64,000 nucleotides of DNA from Bradyrhizobium sp. CCGUVB4N (GTDB lineage Bacteria; Pseudomonadota; Alphaproteobacteria; Rhizobiales; Xanthobacteraceae), in contig NZ_JANADP010000001.1 of assembly GCF_024199945.1 (NCBI RefSeq), positions 4,216,001 to 4,280,000 of the forward strand, in the 5' to 3' direction. The position numbers and the translations under genes were made by a program. Positions 42,178-51,187 of this stretch are shown here, one piece after another; within the stretch, counting starts at the first letter, position 1; the number at the start of each line of letters is the position of its first letter. The notes under the pieces are model-generated. The model saw nothing but the letters and a program-made list of their open reading frames with translations. It was not told the DNA's origin and ran no database searches.

Positions 42178-43666
42178 CAAGGTCAAGCGACAGCATGACC
42201 AGGGCCGGCTGACTGTTCGGGAACGCATCGACAAACTGATCGACAAGGGTAGCTTCCACGAGATCGGTGCCGTTTCCGGCATCGGTGAGTACGATCCCAA
42301 AGGCGAGCTGAAGACCGTGACGCCGGCGAACTGCGTGTTCGGCCGCGCGCGCGTCGACGGCCGCACCGTGGTTGTCGTCGGCGACGATTTCACGGTGCGC
42401 GGCGGCTCGGCGGACGCATCGATCTCGGCAAAGCCCTTGATGGCGGAGGAGATGGCGCACGACCTCCGTCTGCCCATCGTGCGTATCATCGAGCGCTCCG
42501 GCGGCGGCGGCTCGGTCAAGACCATCGAGACCAAGGGCGCGGCGAACCTGCCGGGTGGCATCGGCGGCACGCGCTGGTATCGCTTCACGACGGAGAATCT
42601 GTCGCGCGTACCTGTGGTCGCGCTGGGCCTCGGCTCGGTTGCGGGCCTCGGCGCTGCGCGTCTGGCCGCCAGCCACTATTCCATCATGACGCGGAAGTCC
42701 GCGATGTTCGTCGCCGGTCCGCCGGTGGTGAAGGCGCTTGGGCAGAACCTCTCGAAAGAAGAACTCGGCGGCGCGGATATCCAGACCCGCGCCGGCGCGG
42801 TCGATCATGCCGTCGACACCGAGGAGGAGGCCTTTGCCTGCGCGCGCCGCTTCCTCTCCTACCTGCCGTCATCGGTCTACGAGCTGCCGCCGACCTTGCC
42901 CTGCATCGATAATCCGGAGCGCAGCGAAGAGGCGCTGATGAATGCGGTGCCGCGCAACCGCAAGCAGGTCTACAAGATGCGGCCGATCATCGAGCAGGTC
43001 GTCGACAAGGGCTCGTTCTTCGAGGTCGCCTCCAATTTCGGCAAGCCGATCATCGTGGGCCTTGCGCGGCTCGAGGGCAGGGCGGTGATGCTGCTCGCCA
43101 GCGACAGCTTTCACTATGGCGGCTCCTGGACGGCGGATGCCTGCCAGAAGGTGGTGCGCTGGGTCGACTTCGCCGAGACCTTCCATCTGCCGATCGTCTA
43201 TCTCATGGATTGCCCCGGCTTCATGATCGGTCTCGACGCCGAGAAGGTGGCGACCATCCGTCACGGCGTGCGCGCCATGGCCGCTGTCAACCAGACCACC
43301 GTGCCCTGGTGCACCGTGATCCTGCGCAACGCCTTCGGCGTCGCCGGTGTCGTGCATCAGCCGGCGGACCGCTTCTCGATCCGTTACGCCTGGCCGTCGG
43401 CCTATTGGGGCTCGCTGCCGCTCGAAGGCGGCATCGAGGCCGCCTACCGCGCCGACATCGACGCGGCCGAGGACAAGGAAGCCAAGCTCAACGAGATCCA
43501 GGAACGGCTCAACAAGCTGCGCTCGCCGTTCCGCTCGGCCGAAAAATTCTGGGTCGAGGAGATCATCGATCCGCGCAAGACCCGCTCGCTGCTGTGCGAG
43601 TTCGCGCGGCTGGCCGAGCCGCTGCGAAAAGCAGGGCCGCCGGAGAACATGACGATCCGGCCGTAA
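42107..43666 (+). CDS. Acyl-CoA carboxylase carboxyltransferase subunit (PccB/MccB family)
   Basis: 519-aa biotin-dependent carboxyltransferase with both N- and C-terminal crotonase-like halves (KAANLPGG-type GAANLPGGIGG; GSVAGLGAARLAASHYSIM; then PCIDNPERSEE, MLLASDSFHYGGSWTADACQKVVR, LMDCPGFMIG). ATG 42107 follows GGAGGGAG. The sequence resembles propionyl- or methylcrotonyl-CoA carboxylase beta chains, but the specificity cannot be read off. Carrier protein is encoded divergently at 40887. Absence of a biotin carboxylase gene nearby means that subunit is borrowed or encoded elsewhere. Confidence 0.92.
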   Translation: MNWKPELDELARREAFAREMGGVDKVKRQHDQGRLTVRERIDKLIDKGSFHEIGAVSGIGEYDPKGELKTVTPANCVFGRARVDGRTVVVVGDDFTVRGGSADASISAKPLMAEEMAHDLRLPIVRIIERSGGGGSVKTIETKGAANLPGGIGGTRWYRFTTENLSRVPVVALGLGSVAGLGAARLAASHYSIMTRKSAMFVAGPPVVKALGQNLSKEELGGADIQTRAGAVDHAVDTEEEAFACARRFLSYLPSSVYELPPTLPCIDNPERSEEALMNAVPRNRKQVYKMRPIIEQVVDKGSFFEVASNFGKPIIVGLARLEGRAVMLLASDSFHYGGSWTADACQKVVRWVDFAETFHLPIVYLMDCPGFMIGLDAEKVATIRHGVRAMAAVNQTTVPWCTVILRNAFGVAGVVHQPADRFSIRYAWPSAYWGSLPLEGGIEAAYRADIDAAEDKEAKLNEIQERLNKLRSPFRSAEKFWVEEIIDPRKTRSLLCEFARLAEPLRKAGPPENMTIRP

Positions 43667-43671
43667 CGTCC

Positions 43672-43798
43672 CGCCGTCATTGCCGGCGACCTGTCCGCGC
43701 AAGCTCGGAGAGCGAAGGCGGAAGCGTCGCAATTGATCCTCTCACCGCGGACACGTCTGGATTGCGTTGTCGCAATCCGGGCGAGCGGGGAACACATT
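43672..43798. repeat. Degraded copy of palindromic repeat family B (tentative)
   Basis: The gap after the carboxyltransferase gene contains CGTCATTG, GAAGCGTCGCAATTGATCC and TCTGGATTGCGTTGTCGCAA in the order expected for the family seen at 16419-16504, but with many changes. No gene is apparent in 43667-43911. Confidence 0.35.
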
Positions 43799-43911
43799 CG
43801 AGGCGGCGGCGCCCAAATCCAGCCATTTTTCGCCGCGCTTCAGGCCCATTTCGGTCAAACCGATATCTGTAGCTCGTCGCCGGGGCAGGGCCCTCCAACC
43901 GGAGTCCTGCA

Positions 43912-44451
43912 ATGATCAAGTTAGTAATTTCTGCGTGTTTTTTAATTGCAGTTAGTTCAGTTGCTTCGGAAGCGCGGCCCTCGCGCAATCTTCAAGCGCC
44001 CGGGTGCAACATCACCATGCCCTGCGACTTCTCGTATCCGCAGGCGCGACGCGAGCGGGCTCCCCGCCAGGCATTGCAAGCCTATCGGGCGACCCAAATG
44101 ACGGTGACTGACGCGGGAAGCCGCGCCACGACAATCAGCGTGTCCGGTGGTGATCGCATCATTGGCGGTCGTCCGGCCGGGTGTCCCTCGTCCTTCTGCG
44201 GTTGTGGCGCGGCGCTGCGCGTGTTCGGCCGTATCGTGCCGGAATTGAACCTTGCGGCCAATTGGCTGCGTTTCCCGCGGACGGCGCCGGCGCCGGGAAT
44301 GGTTGCGGCGCGCCGCGGGCACGTCTTCGTTCTGGAGCAGCACCTCAGCGGCGACATGTGGATGGCCTATGACGCCAATTCGGGCGGTCACGCCACGCGC
44401 ATGCACGCACGTTCGTTGCGGGGCTACACCATCGTCAACCCGCGCGCTTGA
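43912..44451 (+). CDS. Secreted conserved hypothetical protein (Cys/His-containing)
   Basis: 179 aa. A signal peptide is clear (MIKLVISACFLIAVSSVASEA, cleavage near residue 21). The mature part has a Cys cluster (PAGCPSSFCGCGAALRVFG), a basic-hydrophobic segment RRGHVFVLEQHLSGDMWMAYDANSGG, and an ARSLRGYTIVNP ending. The Cys..His..Asn order recalls NlpC/P60-CHAP-type papain-like folds, but I cannot confirm it. AT-rich start (AAGTTAGTAATTTCTGC) contrasts with the rest. Similar periplasmic proteins are common in Bradyrhizobium from memory. The function is unknown. Confidence 0.8.
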   Translation: MIKLVISACFLIAVSSVASEARPSRNLQAPGCNITMPCDFSYPQARRERAPRQALQAYRATQMTVTDAGSRATTISVSGGDRIIGGRPAGCPSSFCGCGAALRVFGRIVPELNLAANWLRFPRTAPAPGMVAARRGHVFVLEQHLSGDMWMAYDANSGGHATRMHARSLRGYTIVNPRA

Positions 44452-44478
44452 GACGACGGGGAGGGTGCTCGGACGTCA

Positions 44479-45954
44479 TCACACCCGCAGCACCTTCCCC
44501 GGATTCATGATGTTCTGCGGGTCGAGCGCGCGCTTGATGGTGCGCATGATGTCGAGCTCGGTCTTCGAGCGGTAATGGCTGAGCTCGTCGAGCTTCTCGA
44601 TGCCGATGCCATGCTCCGCCGAGATCGAGCCGCCCATCGAGGTGATGATATCGTTGACGGCCCGCGTGATCGCGGCGGTGTATTGGTTCAGCGTCTGCTG
44701 ATCCATGCCCTTCGGCCCCATGAACGAGAAGTGCAGATTGCCGTCGCCGATATGCCCCAGAGGATAGGGGCGAATGCTCGGGAGAATATCGAGTACGGCC
44801 TTGAGCCCCTTGTCGATGAACTCCGGAATTTTTGAGATCGCCACCGACATGTCGTAGCTGATCCCCGGTCCCTCGGCGCGCGAGGCCTCGGCCATGGCTT
44901 CCCGGATGCGCCACATGTTGCGCGACTGGCTGACGGTCTGCGCGATCACCGCGTCGATCACGCGACCGGCCTCGAGCTGGTCGGCGAGAAACTGCTCGAG
45001 CTTCTCCGACATGCCGGTGGCCCCGTCCTGCCGGGGGCGCGAGGACGACCATTCGAGCAGCAGGTACCATTGCGTATCCGCCTTGAGCGGGTCCTGGACG
45101 CCGGGAATGTGGCGCATTACGAGGTCGACGGCCGCGCGGCTCAAGAGCTCGCAGGACCCGACATTGTCCTCGGAGGCCGCATGCGCTTCGGAGAGGATCT
45201 CCAGCGCCGCGCGCGGATCGCGGACAGCCAGCCACGCCGTGGCGACGTCCTTCGGCGCCGGCCATAGCTTGAGGACGGCCTTGGTGATGATGCCGAGCGT
45301 GCCCTCGGCGCCCATGAAGAGGTGCTTGAGGTCGTAGCCGGTGTTGTCCTTCTTCAGCGCACGCAGTCCGTTCCAGACATCGCCGTTGGGCAGGACGACC
45401 TCGAGACCGAACACGAGGTTGCGCGCGTTGCCGTAGCGCAGCACCTGCACGCCGCCGGCGTTGGTCGAGAGATTGCCGCCGATCATGCAGGAGCCCTCGG
45501 CGCCAAGGCTCAGCGGCAGGAACCTGTCGTGCCTGGCCGCGGTCTCCTGCAGCGTCTGCAAGACGCAGCCGGCCTCCACCGTCATCGCATAGCCGACGGG
45601 ATCGACGTCCAGCACGCGGTTCATCCGGCCGAGCGACAGCACGATGCCGGTATGGGCGGGCCAGGGCGTGGCGGCGCCCATCAGCCCGGTGTTGCCGCCC
45701 TGTGGCACGATCGCGACGCCGTGGTCGTGGCATAGCCGGACCACTTTCGAGACCTCCTCGGTGCTGCCGGGACGTATGACGGCCCCGGCGCCGCCCACCA
45801 GCAGCCCCCGCCAGTCCGTGACGAACGGCTGCTTGGCGTGCTCGTCCTCGATAAATCCCTTCTCGCCGACGATCGCGCGCAGGGCGTCGCGTAGCTCTGC
45901 GGTCACAGGTGCGGTCGGAATGGCGGGTACGGGTGACGGGAAGGCAGTCGGCAT
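44479..45954 (-). CDS. FAD-linked oxidase, D-lactate/D-2-hydroxyacid dehydrogenase (GlcD-like)
   Basis: 491-aa flavoprotein of the VAO/PCMH family. The FAD-binding region is in VIRPGSTEEVSKVVRLCHDHGVAIVPQGGNTGL and GGNLSTNAGGVQVLRYGN. The C-terminal FAD-oxidase domain has PLGHIGDGNLHFSF and the EHGIGIEKL motif. This pattern fits D-2-hydroxyglutarate, D-lactate or glycolate dehydrogenases. ATG 45954. There is no partner GlcE/GlcF gene, so it probably acts as a single-subunit enzyme. Confidence 0.92.
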   Translation of the reverse strand: MPTAFPSPVPAIPTAPVTAELRDALRAIVGEKGFIEDEHAKQPFVTDWRGLLVGGAGAVIRPGSTEEVSKVVRLCHDHGVAIVPQGGNTGLMGAATPWPAHTGIVLSLGRMNRVLDVDPVGYAMTVEAGCVLQTLQETAARHDRFLPLSLGAEGSCMIGGNLSTNAGGVQVLRYGNARNLVFGLEVVLPNGDVWNGLRALKKDNTGYDLKHLFMGAEGTLGIITKAVLKLWPAPKDVATAWLAVRDPRAALEILSEAHAASEDNVGSCELLSRAAVDLVMRHIPGVQDPLKADTQWYLLLEWSSSRPRQDGATGMSEKLEQFLADQLEAGRVIDAVIAQTVSQSRNMWRIREAMAEASRAEGPGISYDMSVAISKIPEFIDKGLKAVLDILPSIRPYPLGHIGDGNLHFSFMGPKGMDQQTLNQYTAAITRAVNDIITSMGGSISAEHGIGIEKLDELSHYRSKTELDIMRTIKRALDPQNIMNPGKVLRV

Positions 45955-46153
45955 TTTGTTTCCTCTGGCGCATCTTGGTGTGCACTGCGCGCGCGAAGCG
46001 CTTTAAGGGCATTGTCCACGTTTGGGCCGCGAAGTCTAACGGCAATATCGGTCACACCGGGACAATCTTGGCAACATCTCCAAACATGTTCGCCAACATC
46101 TTGCGGCTGTCTCGTCCTAGGACGGGCCCCGACCCCGCAAGCAGGATTGGCAG

Positions 46154-46648
46154 ATGCGATTGAAACCTTCGGCGACACGTCTTGGCGCAGGCGTGGCCTG
46201 CCTGATGCTCGCAAGCATCACATCGGTGCACGCAGAGCCGGTGTTCGACAGCCTGGGCGGCACATGGTCGGGCACCGGTTCGATGAAGCCATCGGACGGC
46301 CCGCGTGAGAAGGTGCGCTGCAAGGTGGCGTACGACATCACCAGGCCCGGACGTTCCGTGAGCCTCGACCTGCGCTGCGCGAGCGATGCGTACAAGATGG
46401 TCCTGTCCGCGAACATCGATCAGAACGGGACCGAGCTGTCCGGAAACTGGTTCGAGCACGAGTATCGGCAGGGCGGCAAGGTCACCGGCACCAACAAGGA
46501 CGGCTTGATCGAGGCGCGCATCGAAGGAAACACCGTGGCTGCGCTGGTGACGATCCAGACCAAGGCCAATCATCAGTCGTTCCTGATGGAGGCGCCGGGG
46601 TCCTGGATGTCGGAAGTCGCGATCGAATTGAACAAGGACGTGAAGTGA
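46154..46648 (+). CDS. Secreted conserved-type hypothetical protein
   Basis: 164 aa with a signal peptide (residues 1-27, ending SVHAEP). The mature part begins FDSLGGTWSGTGSMKPSDG and is predicted mostly beta, recalling small lipocalin-like periplasmic proteins (GTWSGTG; NGTELSGNW). No catalytic motif is seen. ATG 46154 follows a weak purine-rich stretch. The stop overlaps a GTG that starts the decayed hydrolase gene next to it. Confidence 0.75.
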   Translation: MRLKPSATRLGAGVACLMLASITSVHAEPVFDSLGGTWSGTGSMKPSDGPREKVRCKVAYDITRPGRSVSLDLRCASDAYKMVLSANIDQNGTELSGNWFEHEYRQGGKVTGTNKDGLIEARIEGNTVAALVTIQTKANHQSFLMEAPGSWMSEVAIELNKDVK

Positions 46649-47158
46649 CGCTGCGCGCATCACGGGCCGTCAGGCATTTGCTCGCCGCGATATTCCTTCT
46701 CGCTTCCATCGGTCAACCTCGCGCACAAATGCCCCCTGGTGACGCTCGATGCGCTGCGGAACAGGGCACAGCACGGTGGACCGCCCTCGAAGCTGAAGAA
46801 TGTCGCGCTTGTCGCGCCCGACATCGGCTTTGATGAGTTCATCAGCCAGATCAGTGCGGCGGGACCGCTGCGTCCCCGCATCGGGCTGTTCCTGTCTCAG
46901 GATGATGTTGCTCTGAAAATATCGAGGTCCCTTGCCGGAGGAACAGCCCGTCTCGGCGAATTCAATCCGCAGGACGAGCCGTACAGAAGCGCGCTTGCGC
47001 AGCAGAAGATCGCGGTGTTCGACCTGACGCACCTGGGCGGCGATGACGCGCACTCCAGAGCCTTCGAGGACGTGACCTCCGTCATGGGAATGATCAGGCA
47101 GAGGCTCGCCCAGGGCCAGCAGCTCGGCGAGGACGCGTCGCGAATGGCCTCGCGCTAG
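46645..47158 (+). pseudogene. Decayed DUF900 alpha/beta hydrolase (internal deletion and frame change)
   Basis: A GTG start at 46645 opens a signal-like peptide (MTLRASRAVRHLLAAIFLLASIG). In a different frame from about 46739, the C-terminal third of a DUF900 esterase-type hydrolase follows: VTLDALRNRA, NVALVAPDIGFDEF (probable catalytic Asp region), then IAVFDLTHLGGDD, HSRAFEDVTSVMGMIRQRLAQG (His). The nucleophile GxSxG part and about 200 residues between are missing. N-terminal and C-terminal remnants are only about 30 bp apart, so a single deletion with a frame shift explains the structure. Confidence 0.7.
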
Positions 47159-47228
47159 AGTTAGGTTTTTCCTGTTAGGTCGCTGCGCGAGCGGGTGCTG
47201 GCCTGCGCGTCTGACTGCGGGGTCACGT

Positions 47229-48602
47229 TCACTTGAACACGATCATCTTCTCCGCGGTCATCTCGTGCATCGTATAAGGGATGCCTCCAACGCCGTGGCC
47301 CGATACGCGACGACCCGCGAAGGGCATCCAGTCGGTGCGGAAGGCCGTGTGATCGTTGATCATCACTGCCGCCGCATCGAGGCGCTCCGCGGCATCGAGG
47401 GCTGTCGCGAGATCGCGCGTGAAGATCGCGGACTGGAACGAGACGGGAAGTGAATTGGCTTCTGCGATCGCATCGTCGATGCGATCGAACGGATAGACGC
47501 AGGTCACCGGCCCGAAGACTTCCAGGGTGGAGACCTTTGCGTCGCGCGGTGGCGAGACAAGAATCGATGGCTTGAGTGTCGTCTCGCTCAGCCGCCCGCC
47601 GCCGATCTGTCGCGTCCCGCGGGACGTAGCCTCTGCGATCCAGCCCTCGACACGCTCGACCTCCCTTGGTGTGATCAGCGGTCCGACCTCCGTCTCGGGA
47701 CGCGTCGGATCTCCCACTTTGAGCGCTTCGACCCTCGCGGCCATCCTGTCGATGAATTCCTTCTGAAGCGATGAGTGCACATAGATCCGCTGGACCGATA
47801 CGCAGACCTGGCCGGCATGGTAATATCCACCCTTGACGACTGGTTCGATGATCTTCTCGAGATCGGCGCTGCGGTCGACGATGAGGGGAGCGACGCCGCC
47901 GTGCTCCAGCGCGCAGCGCGCACCGGGTGTGATGACCGATCGCAGGTGCCAGCCGACACGCGCCGATCCGATGAAGCTCAGGAAGGCGACGCGCGGGTCG
48001 GTCGCAAATTTTTCCGGAAGGCTTTGATCTTCGGGGAGGAACGTCTGGACCCAGCCTTCGGGCATGCCGGCCTTGTGAACAAGCTTCACCAGTTCCACGC
48101 AGCACAGCGGCGTCGTGCCCGCAGGCTTCACGATCACCGGGCAACCGGTCGCAATCGCCGGCGCGACCTGGTGAACGATCAGGTTGAGGGGATGATTGAA
48201 GGCGGAGATTGCTGCGACGATGCCGATCGGCTCCTTGATGGTCCAGGCCCGGCGGCCATCGCTTGCGGGCGTCAGGCCCATCGGGATCTCGACCCCGGCG
48301 CGGGTTCGGAGAAAATCCGCCGCAGAGCGGATGCCGTCGATCGCCCGATCGGTCTCGATCAATGCGTCAGTCAGCGGCTTTCCGCCCTCCCGTGCGATCA
48401 GAATGCCGAAATCCTGCCGCTTCTCGGCAACGAGATCGGCGAGTTTGTGGAGGATGGCTATCCGCTGATGGGTTTTCAGCCAGGACTTTCGGTCCGCAAG
48501 CAGCTTTCGCGCGGTCTCGAACTTCGCGTCCAATGCGGCGGCGTCGTCACTGGCGAGCTCGGTGATCTCTTTTCGGTCGAAGGCCTGTACGACTTGAATC
48601 AT
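47229..48602 (-). CDS. Aldehyde dehydrogenase family protein
   Basis: 457 aa from ATG 48602, preceded by GGGAG; the frame upstream to 48704 is unsupported. NAD(P)-aldehyde dehydrogenase motifs are KEPIGIVAAISAFNHPLNLI, VIVKPAGTTPLC, FIGSARVGWHL, the catalytic Cys in GQVCVSVQRIYVH, and the ending GHGVGGIPYTMHEMTAEK. The Glu of the general-base motif is in LEHGGVAPLIV. The style resembles lactaldehyde/phosphonoacetaldehyde dehydrogenases. The substrate is not known; no pathway partner lies next to it. Confidence 0.9.
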   Translation of the reverse strand: MIQVVQAFDRKEITELASDDAAALDAKFETARKLLADRKSWLKTHQRIAILHKLADLVAEKRQDFGILIAREGGKPLTDALIETDRAIDGIRSAADFLRTRAGVEIPMGLTPASDGRRAWTIKEPIGIVAAISAFNHPLNLIVHQVAPAIATGCPVIVKPAGTTPLCCVELVKLVHKAGMPEGWVQTFLPEDQSLPEKFATDPRVAFLSFIGSARVGWHLRSVITPGARCALEHGGVAPLIVDRSADLEKIIEPVVKGGYYHAGQVCVSVQRIYVHSSLQKEFIDRMAARVEALKVGDPTRPETEVGPLITPREVERVEGWIAEATSRGTRQIGGGRLSETTLKPSILVSPPRDAKVSTLEVFGPVTCVYPFDRIDDAIAEANSLPVSFQSAIFTRDLATALDAAERLDAAAVMINDHTAFRTDWMPFAGRRVSGHGVGGIPYTMHEMTAEKMIVFK

Positions 48603-48903
48603 GATTGTCTCCCGCGCATCGACGAGGGCATTACGAAGCTGGCGGCACAGAGGATCGTGACTGTCTGCACCGCGCGGATTGACCTTGCCGTCTGACGCTC
48701 TCAACGCTCAGTGTATGGCGCCGGGCGCAAGCTCGCCACGTCGCGCGTTGGCGCAGAGCGGATCTGTCGTGCGATTTTGCAATGATGATATTGTGCAGGT
48801 GTTTTGCCCGACGTGTCAAACCGCGTGCCAGGGAGCTAGTCGTCGCGAATCTAAATTCTTGAACGATCTCTACTGTGCATGGGGTTGTTTTCGACGTTTT
48901 GTC
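48603..48903. other. Intergenic region with no supported gene
   Basis: About 300 bp between the patatin and aldehyde dehydrogenase genes, which are both on the minus strand. It includes a slightly AT-richer segment around 48775-48880 that could hold the aldehyde dehydrogenase promoter. I see no convincing gene, RNA or repeat. Confidence 0.5.
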
Positions 48904-48926
48904 GAGAGCGCCCGTCAGGCGCTCTC
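48904..48926 (-). terminator. Hairpin at the end of the patatin gene
   Basis: GAGAGCGCC (48904-48912) and GGCGCTCTC (48918-48926) form a perfect 9-bp stem with a 5-nt loop that spans the patatin stop codon. The following minus-strand sequence GACAAAACG lacks a T-run, so termination efficiency is uncertain. Confidence 0.4.
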
Positions 48927-50090
48927 CGTCTCCCGGTGCACGTCGTGCACGACGAGCCCCATGCCTTCGTCGGGCATCTTGATCCAGTCGCGGCGCTTCA
49001 GTGTGCGCTTGGTGTCCTCGTAGCCGCTTGTCCAATGCTCGCGCATCGAGGTGCCCGAGAATTCGTGGTCCTTGGCGTCGCCCTCATAGGCCTTCTGCTG
49101 GTAGATCAGGTGCAGGATCGCGATCTCCGGCATGCGGCGCAGGCTCGATTTCAGCTGGCGGTCCTCGTCGGAGAGCTGCTCGTCCGGAATCTTCGCCAAG
49201 GCCTTGTAGAGCAGCACCTTGAGATTATGCGTGCGGCGATAGACGTCGGTGTTATGGCGGGTGCGCGAGGAATACATGATGTCCTTGTGGCGGGCCATCA
49301 CGTCCTGGATCGAGCGCGGCAGCACACCGCGCGCGCTGAACAGGTCGACCTGGAACACCAGCGAATTGATCGCGTCCTCCTGGTCGAGCAGGTGCTGCAG
49401 CGGCGTGTTGGAGACGATACCGCCGTCCCAGAAATGATCGGTGCCGATCCGCACCATCGGCAGCGCCGGGGGCAGGGCGCCGGAGGCCATGATGTGCTCC
49501 GGCTCGATCTCGTCATGGGCGTTGTCGAAATAGATGAAATTGCCGGAGAGCACGTTCACCGCGCCGACTGCGAAGCGGATCTTCTTTTCGTTGATGAGGT
49601 CGAAATCGACGAGCTCGAGCAAGGTCGCCTTCAGCGCGGCCGTGTCGTAGTAGCTGGTCGCGGTCTTGGCGCCGACCGGGCTGAACCAGGGATTGACCTG
49701 GTGCGGCGTGAAGAAGCCGGGCTGGCCCATCGCCGATGTCATCCAGGAGCTGTAGAGGTTGCGCCACTGGCGGAAGATGTCGCCGTCCGGCGTGTAGTGC
49801 CAGATCTTGCGGTTGGTGATGCGCTCCCAGAAGATGCGCAGCGCTTCGAGCCGCTTCTCCGGTTTGTTGCCGGCGATGATGGACGAGTTGATCGCGCCGA
49901 TCGAGACGCCGGTGACCCAGTCGGGCTCGATGCCGGCCTCGTGCAGCGCCTGGTAGACGCCGGCCTGGTAGGCGCCGAGCGCGCCGCCGCCCTGCAGGAC
50001 CAGCGCGACGCGATCACAGCGTTCGGGCCGCCAGCCCCGCGCGGGCGGCTGATGGGTCTGATGTGTCGGTTGCGACGTGCGAGCGTCCAT
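48915..50090 (-). CDS. Patatin-like phospholipase with DUF3734-type C-terminus
   Basis: 391-aa lipid acyl hydrolase. The oxyanion motif is LQGGGALGAYQAGV, the nucleophile Ser63 is in GVSIGAINSS, and the catalytic Asp222 is in HFWDGGIVSNTP. The C-terminal 100 residues (HNLKVLLYKALAKIPD, then EFSGTSMREHWTSGYEDTKRTL) are those of the DUF3734-containing patatin subgroup. It is divergent from an acetoacetate decarboxylase gene. In some alphaproteobacteria this pair lies near 3-hydroxybutyrate metabolism genes (family knowledge); that third gene is absent here. Confidence 0.92.
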   Translation of the reverse strand: MDARTSQPTHQTHQPPARGWRPERCDRVALVLQGGGALGAYQAGVYQALHEAGIEPDWVTGVSIGAINSSIIAGNKPEKRLEALRIFWERITNRKIWHYTPDGDIFRQWRNLYSSWMTSAMGQPGFFTPHQVNPWFSPVGAKTATSYYDTAALKATLLELVDFDLINEKKIRFAVGAVNVLSGNFIYFDNAHDEIEPEHIMASGALPPALPMVRIGTDHFWDGGIVSNTPLQHLLDQEDAINSLVFQVDLFSARGVLPRSIQDVMARHKDIMYSSRTRHNTDVYRRTHNLKVLLYKALAKIPDEQLSDEDRQLKSSLRRMPEIAILHLIYQQKAYEGDAKDHEFSGTSMREHWTSGYEDTKRTLKRRDWIKMPDEGMGLVVHDVHRETESA

Positions 50091-50300
50091 GGCGATACCT
50101 CCAGCCTTCGCCGGACGATTGCGGCCGGTGGTGACGGCGTGATGACAAAGCAGGCCGATGCCGCCTTTGCATGCAGGTCAACCGCGACGGGAATGGCGGG
50201 AGGTCGTGTCCCTGACGGAAATCGGTCACATCGCAGTCAATGACGGCAGCTAGCAATCTGCGTGAAGTCGGAACTTACCGGATCACCAGAGGAGACAGCG

Positions 50301-51077
50301 ATGCGCAGGGAAGACGTGCTGAGGCTTCCGTCCATGCCGGCCGCCGGGCCGAGCTATCCGGCCGGCCCGTACCGCTTCGTCAACCGCGAATTCCTGGTGA
50401 TCACCTACGAGACCGACCCGGACCTGATCCGTGCCGGCCTGCCTGAGCCGTTGGAGCCGATCGATGAGCCGATCGTGCACTACGAATGGATCAAGATGCC
50501 GGACTCCTCCGGCTTCGGCAGCTACACCGAATCCGGCCTCGTGATCCCGGCGCGGCTGCACGGCGAGGAGGTCAACTTCGTCTCGCAGATGTATCTCGAT
50601 GATGATCCGCCGATTGCGGCGGGCCGTGAGATCTGGGGCTTCCCGAAGAAGTACGCCCACCCCAAGCTCGAGATCGTCAAGGATACGCTGACGGGCACGC
50701 TTGAATATGCCGGCCAGCTCGTCGCCATGGGCACGATGGGCTACAAGCACGAGAGCATGGCCGGCAACGGCGATCTCACCCGCGCCACGCTGTCGAAGAC
50801 GCAAATCAATCTGAAGATGATCCCCGGCGTCGACGGCCATCTCGAGGTCTGCCAGCTCGTCGCGATCAACCTGATCGACATCGTGCCGAAGGGGTCCTGG
50901 ATGGGACCCGGCCGGCTGCATCTGGTGCCGCACGTCAACGCGCCGGTTGCGGATTTCCCGGTCCGCCGCTGCATCGGCGCGCATCACTACATCGCCGACC
51001 TGACACTGCCGTTCGGCCGCGTCGTGCACGATTACATCAAGGAAGCCCAGGCCGCGACGGGGCTCGCCGCGGAATAG
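50301..51077 (+). CDS. adc: Acetoacetate decarboxylase
   Basis: Converts acetoacetate to acetone and CO2. 258 aa from ATG 50301 with AGAGGAGA just upstream. The catalytic lysine region is GREIWGFPKKYAHPKL (Lys116/117), closely matching the clostridial enzyme's active-site segment. The gene is divergent from the patatin gene, leaving a 210-bp shared upstream region. It could dispose of acetoacetate derived from poly-3-hydroxybutyrate turnover, but there is no direct evidence here. Confidence 0.94.
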   Translation: MRREDVLRLPSMPAAGPSYPAGPYRFVNREFLVITYETDPDLIRAGLPEPLEPIDEPIVHYEWIKMPDSSGFGSYTESGLVIPARLHGEEVNFVSQMYLDDDPPIAAGREIWGFPKKYAHPKLEIVKDTLTGTLEYAGQLVAMGTMGYKHESMAGNGDLTRATLSKTQINLKMIPGVDGHLEVCQLVAINLIDIVPKGSWMGPGRLHLVPHVNAPVADFPVRRCIGAHHYIADLTLPFGRVVHDYIKEAQAATGLAAE

Positions 51078-51187
51078 GGCGGCGCGCCATCATCAAACTG
51101 TAACACTGGCGTAATTGACTGCACGGAGGACCCGGAGGAGGCCAATAACGGCCCCCCGGGATTGGGCTGCAATGATATGGGGTCAGC

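Noticed and set aside
46739..47158. Stand-alone small protein of 139 aa
   Set aside because: Its sequence is the C-terminal part of a DUF900 hydrolase without the catalytic Ser region, and the matching signal peptide sits just upstream in another frame; called a pseudogene instead.
50014..50300. Short frames in the patatin/acetoacetate decarboxylase gap
   Set aside because: No ribosome-binding sites or recognisable sequence; the gap is better read as a shared promoter region.
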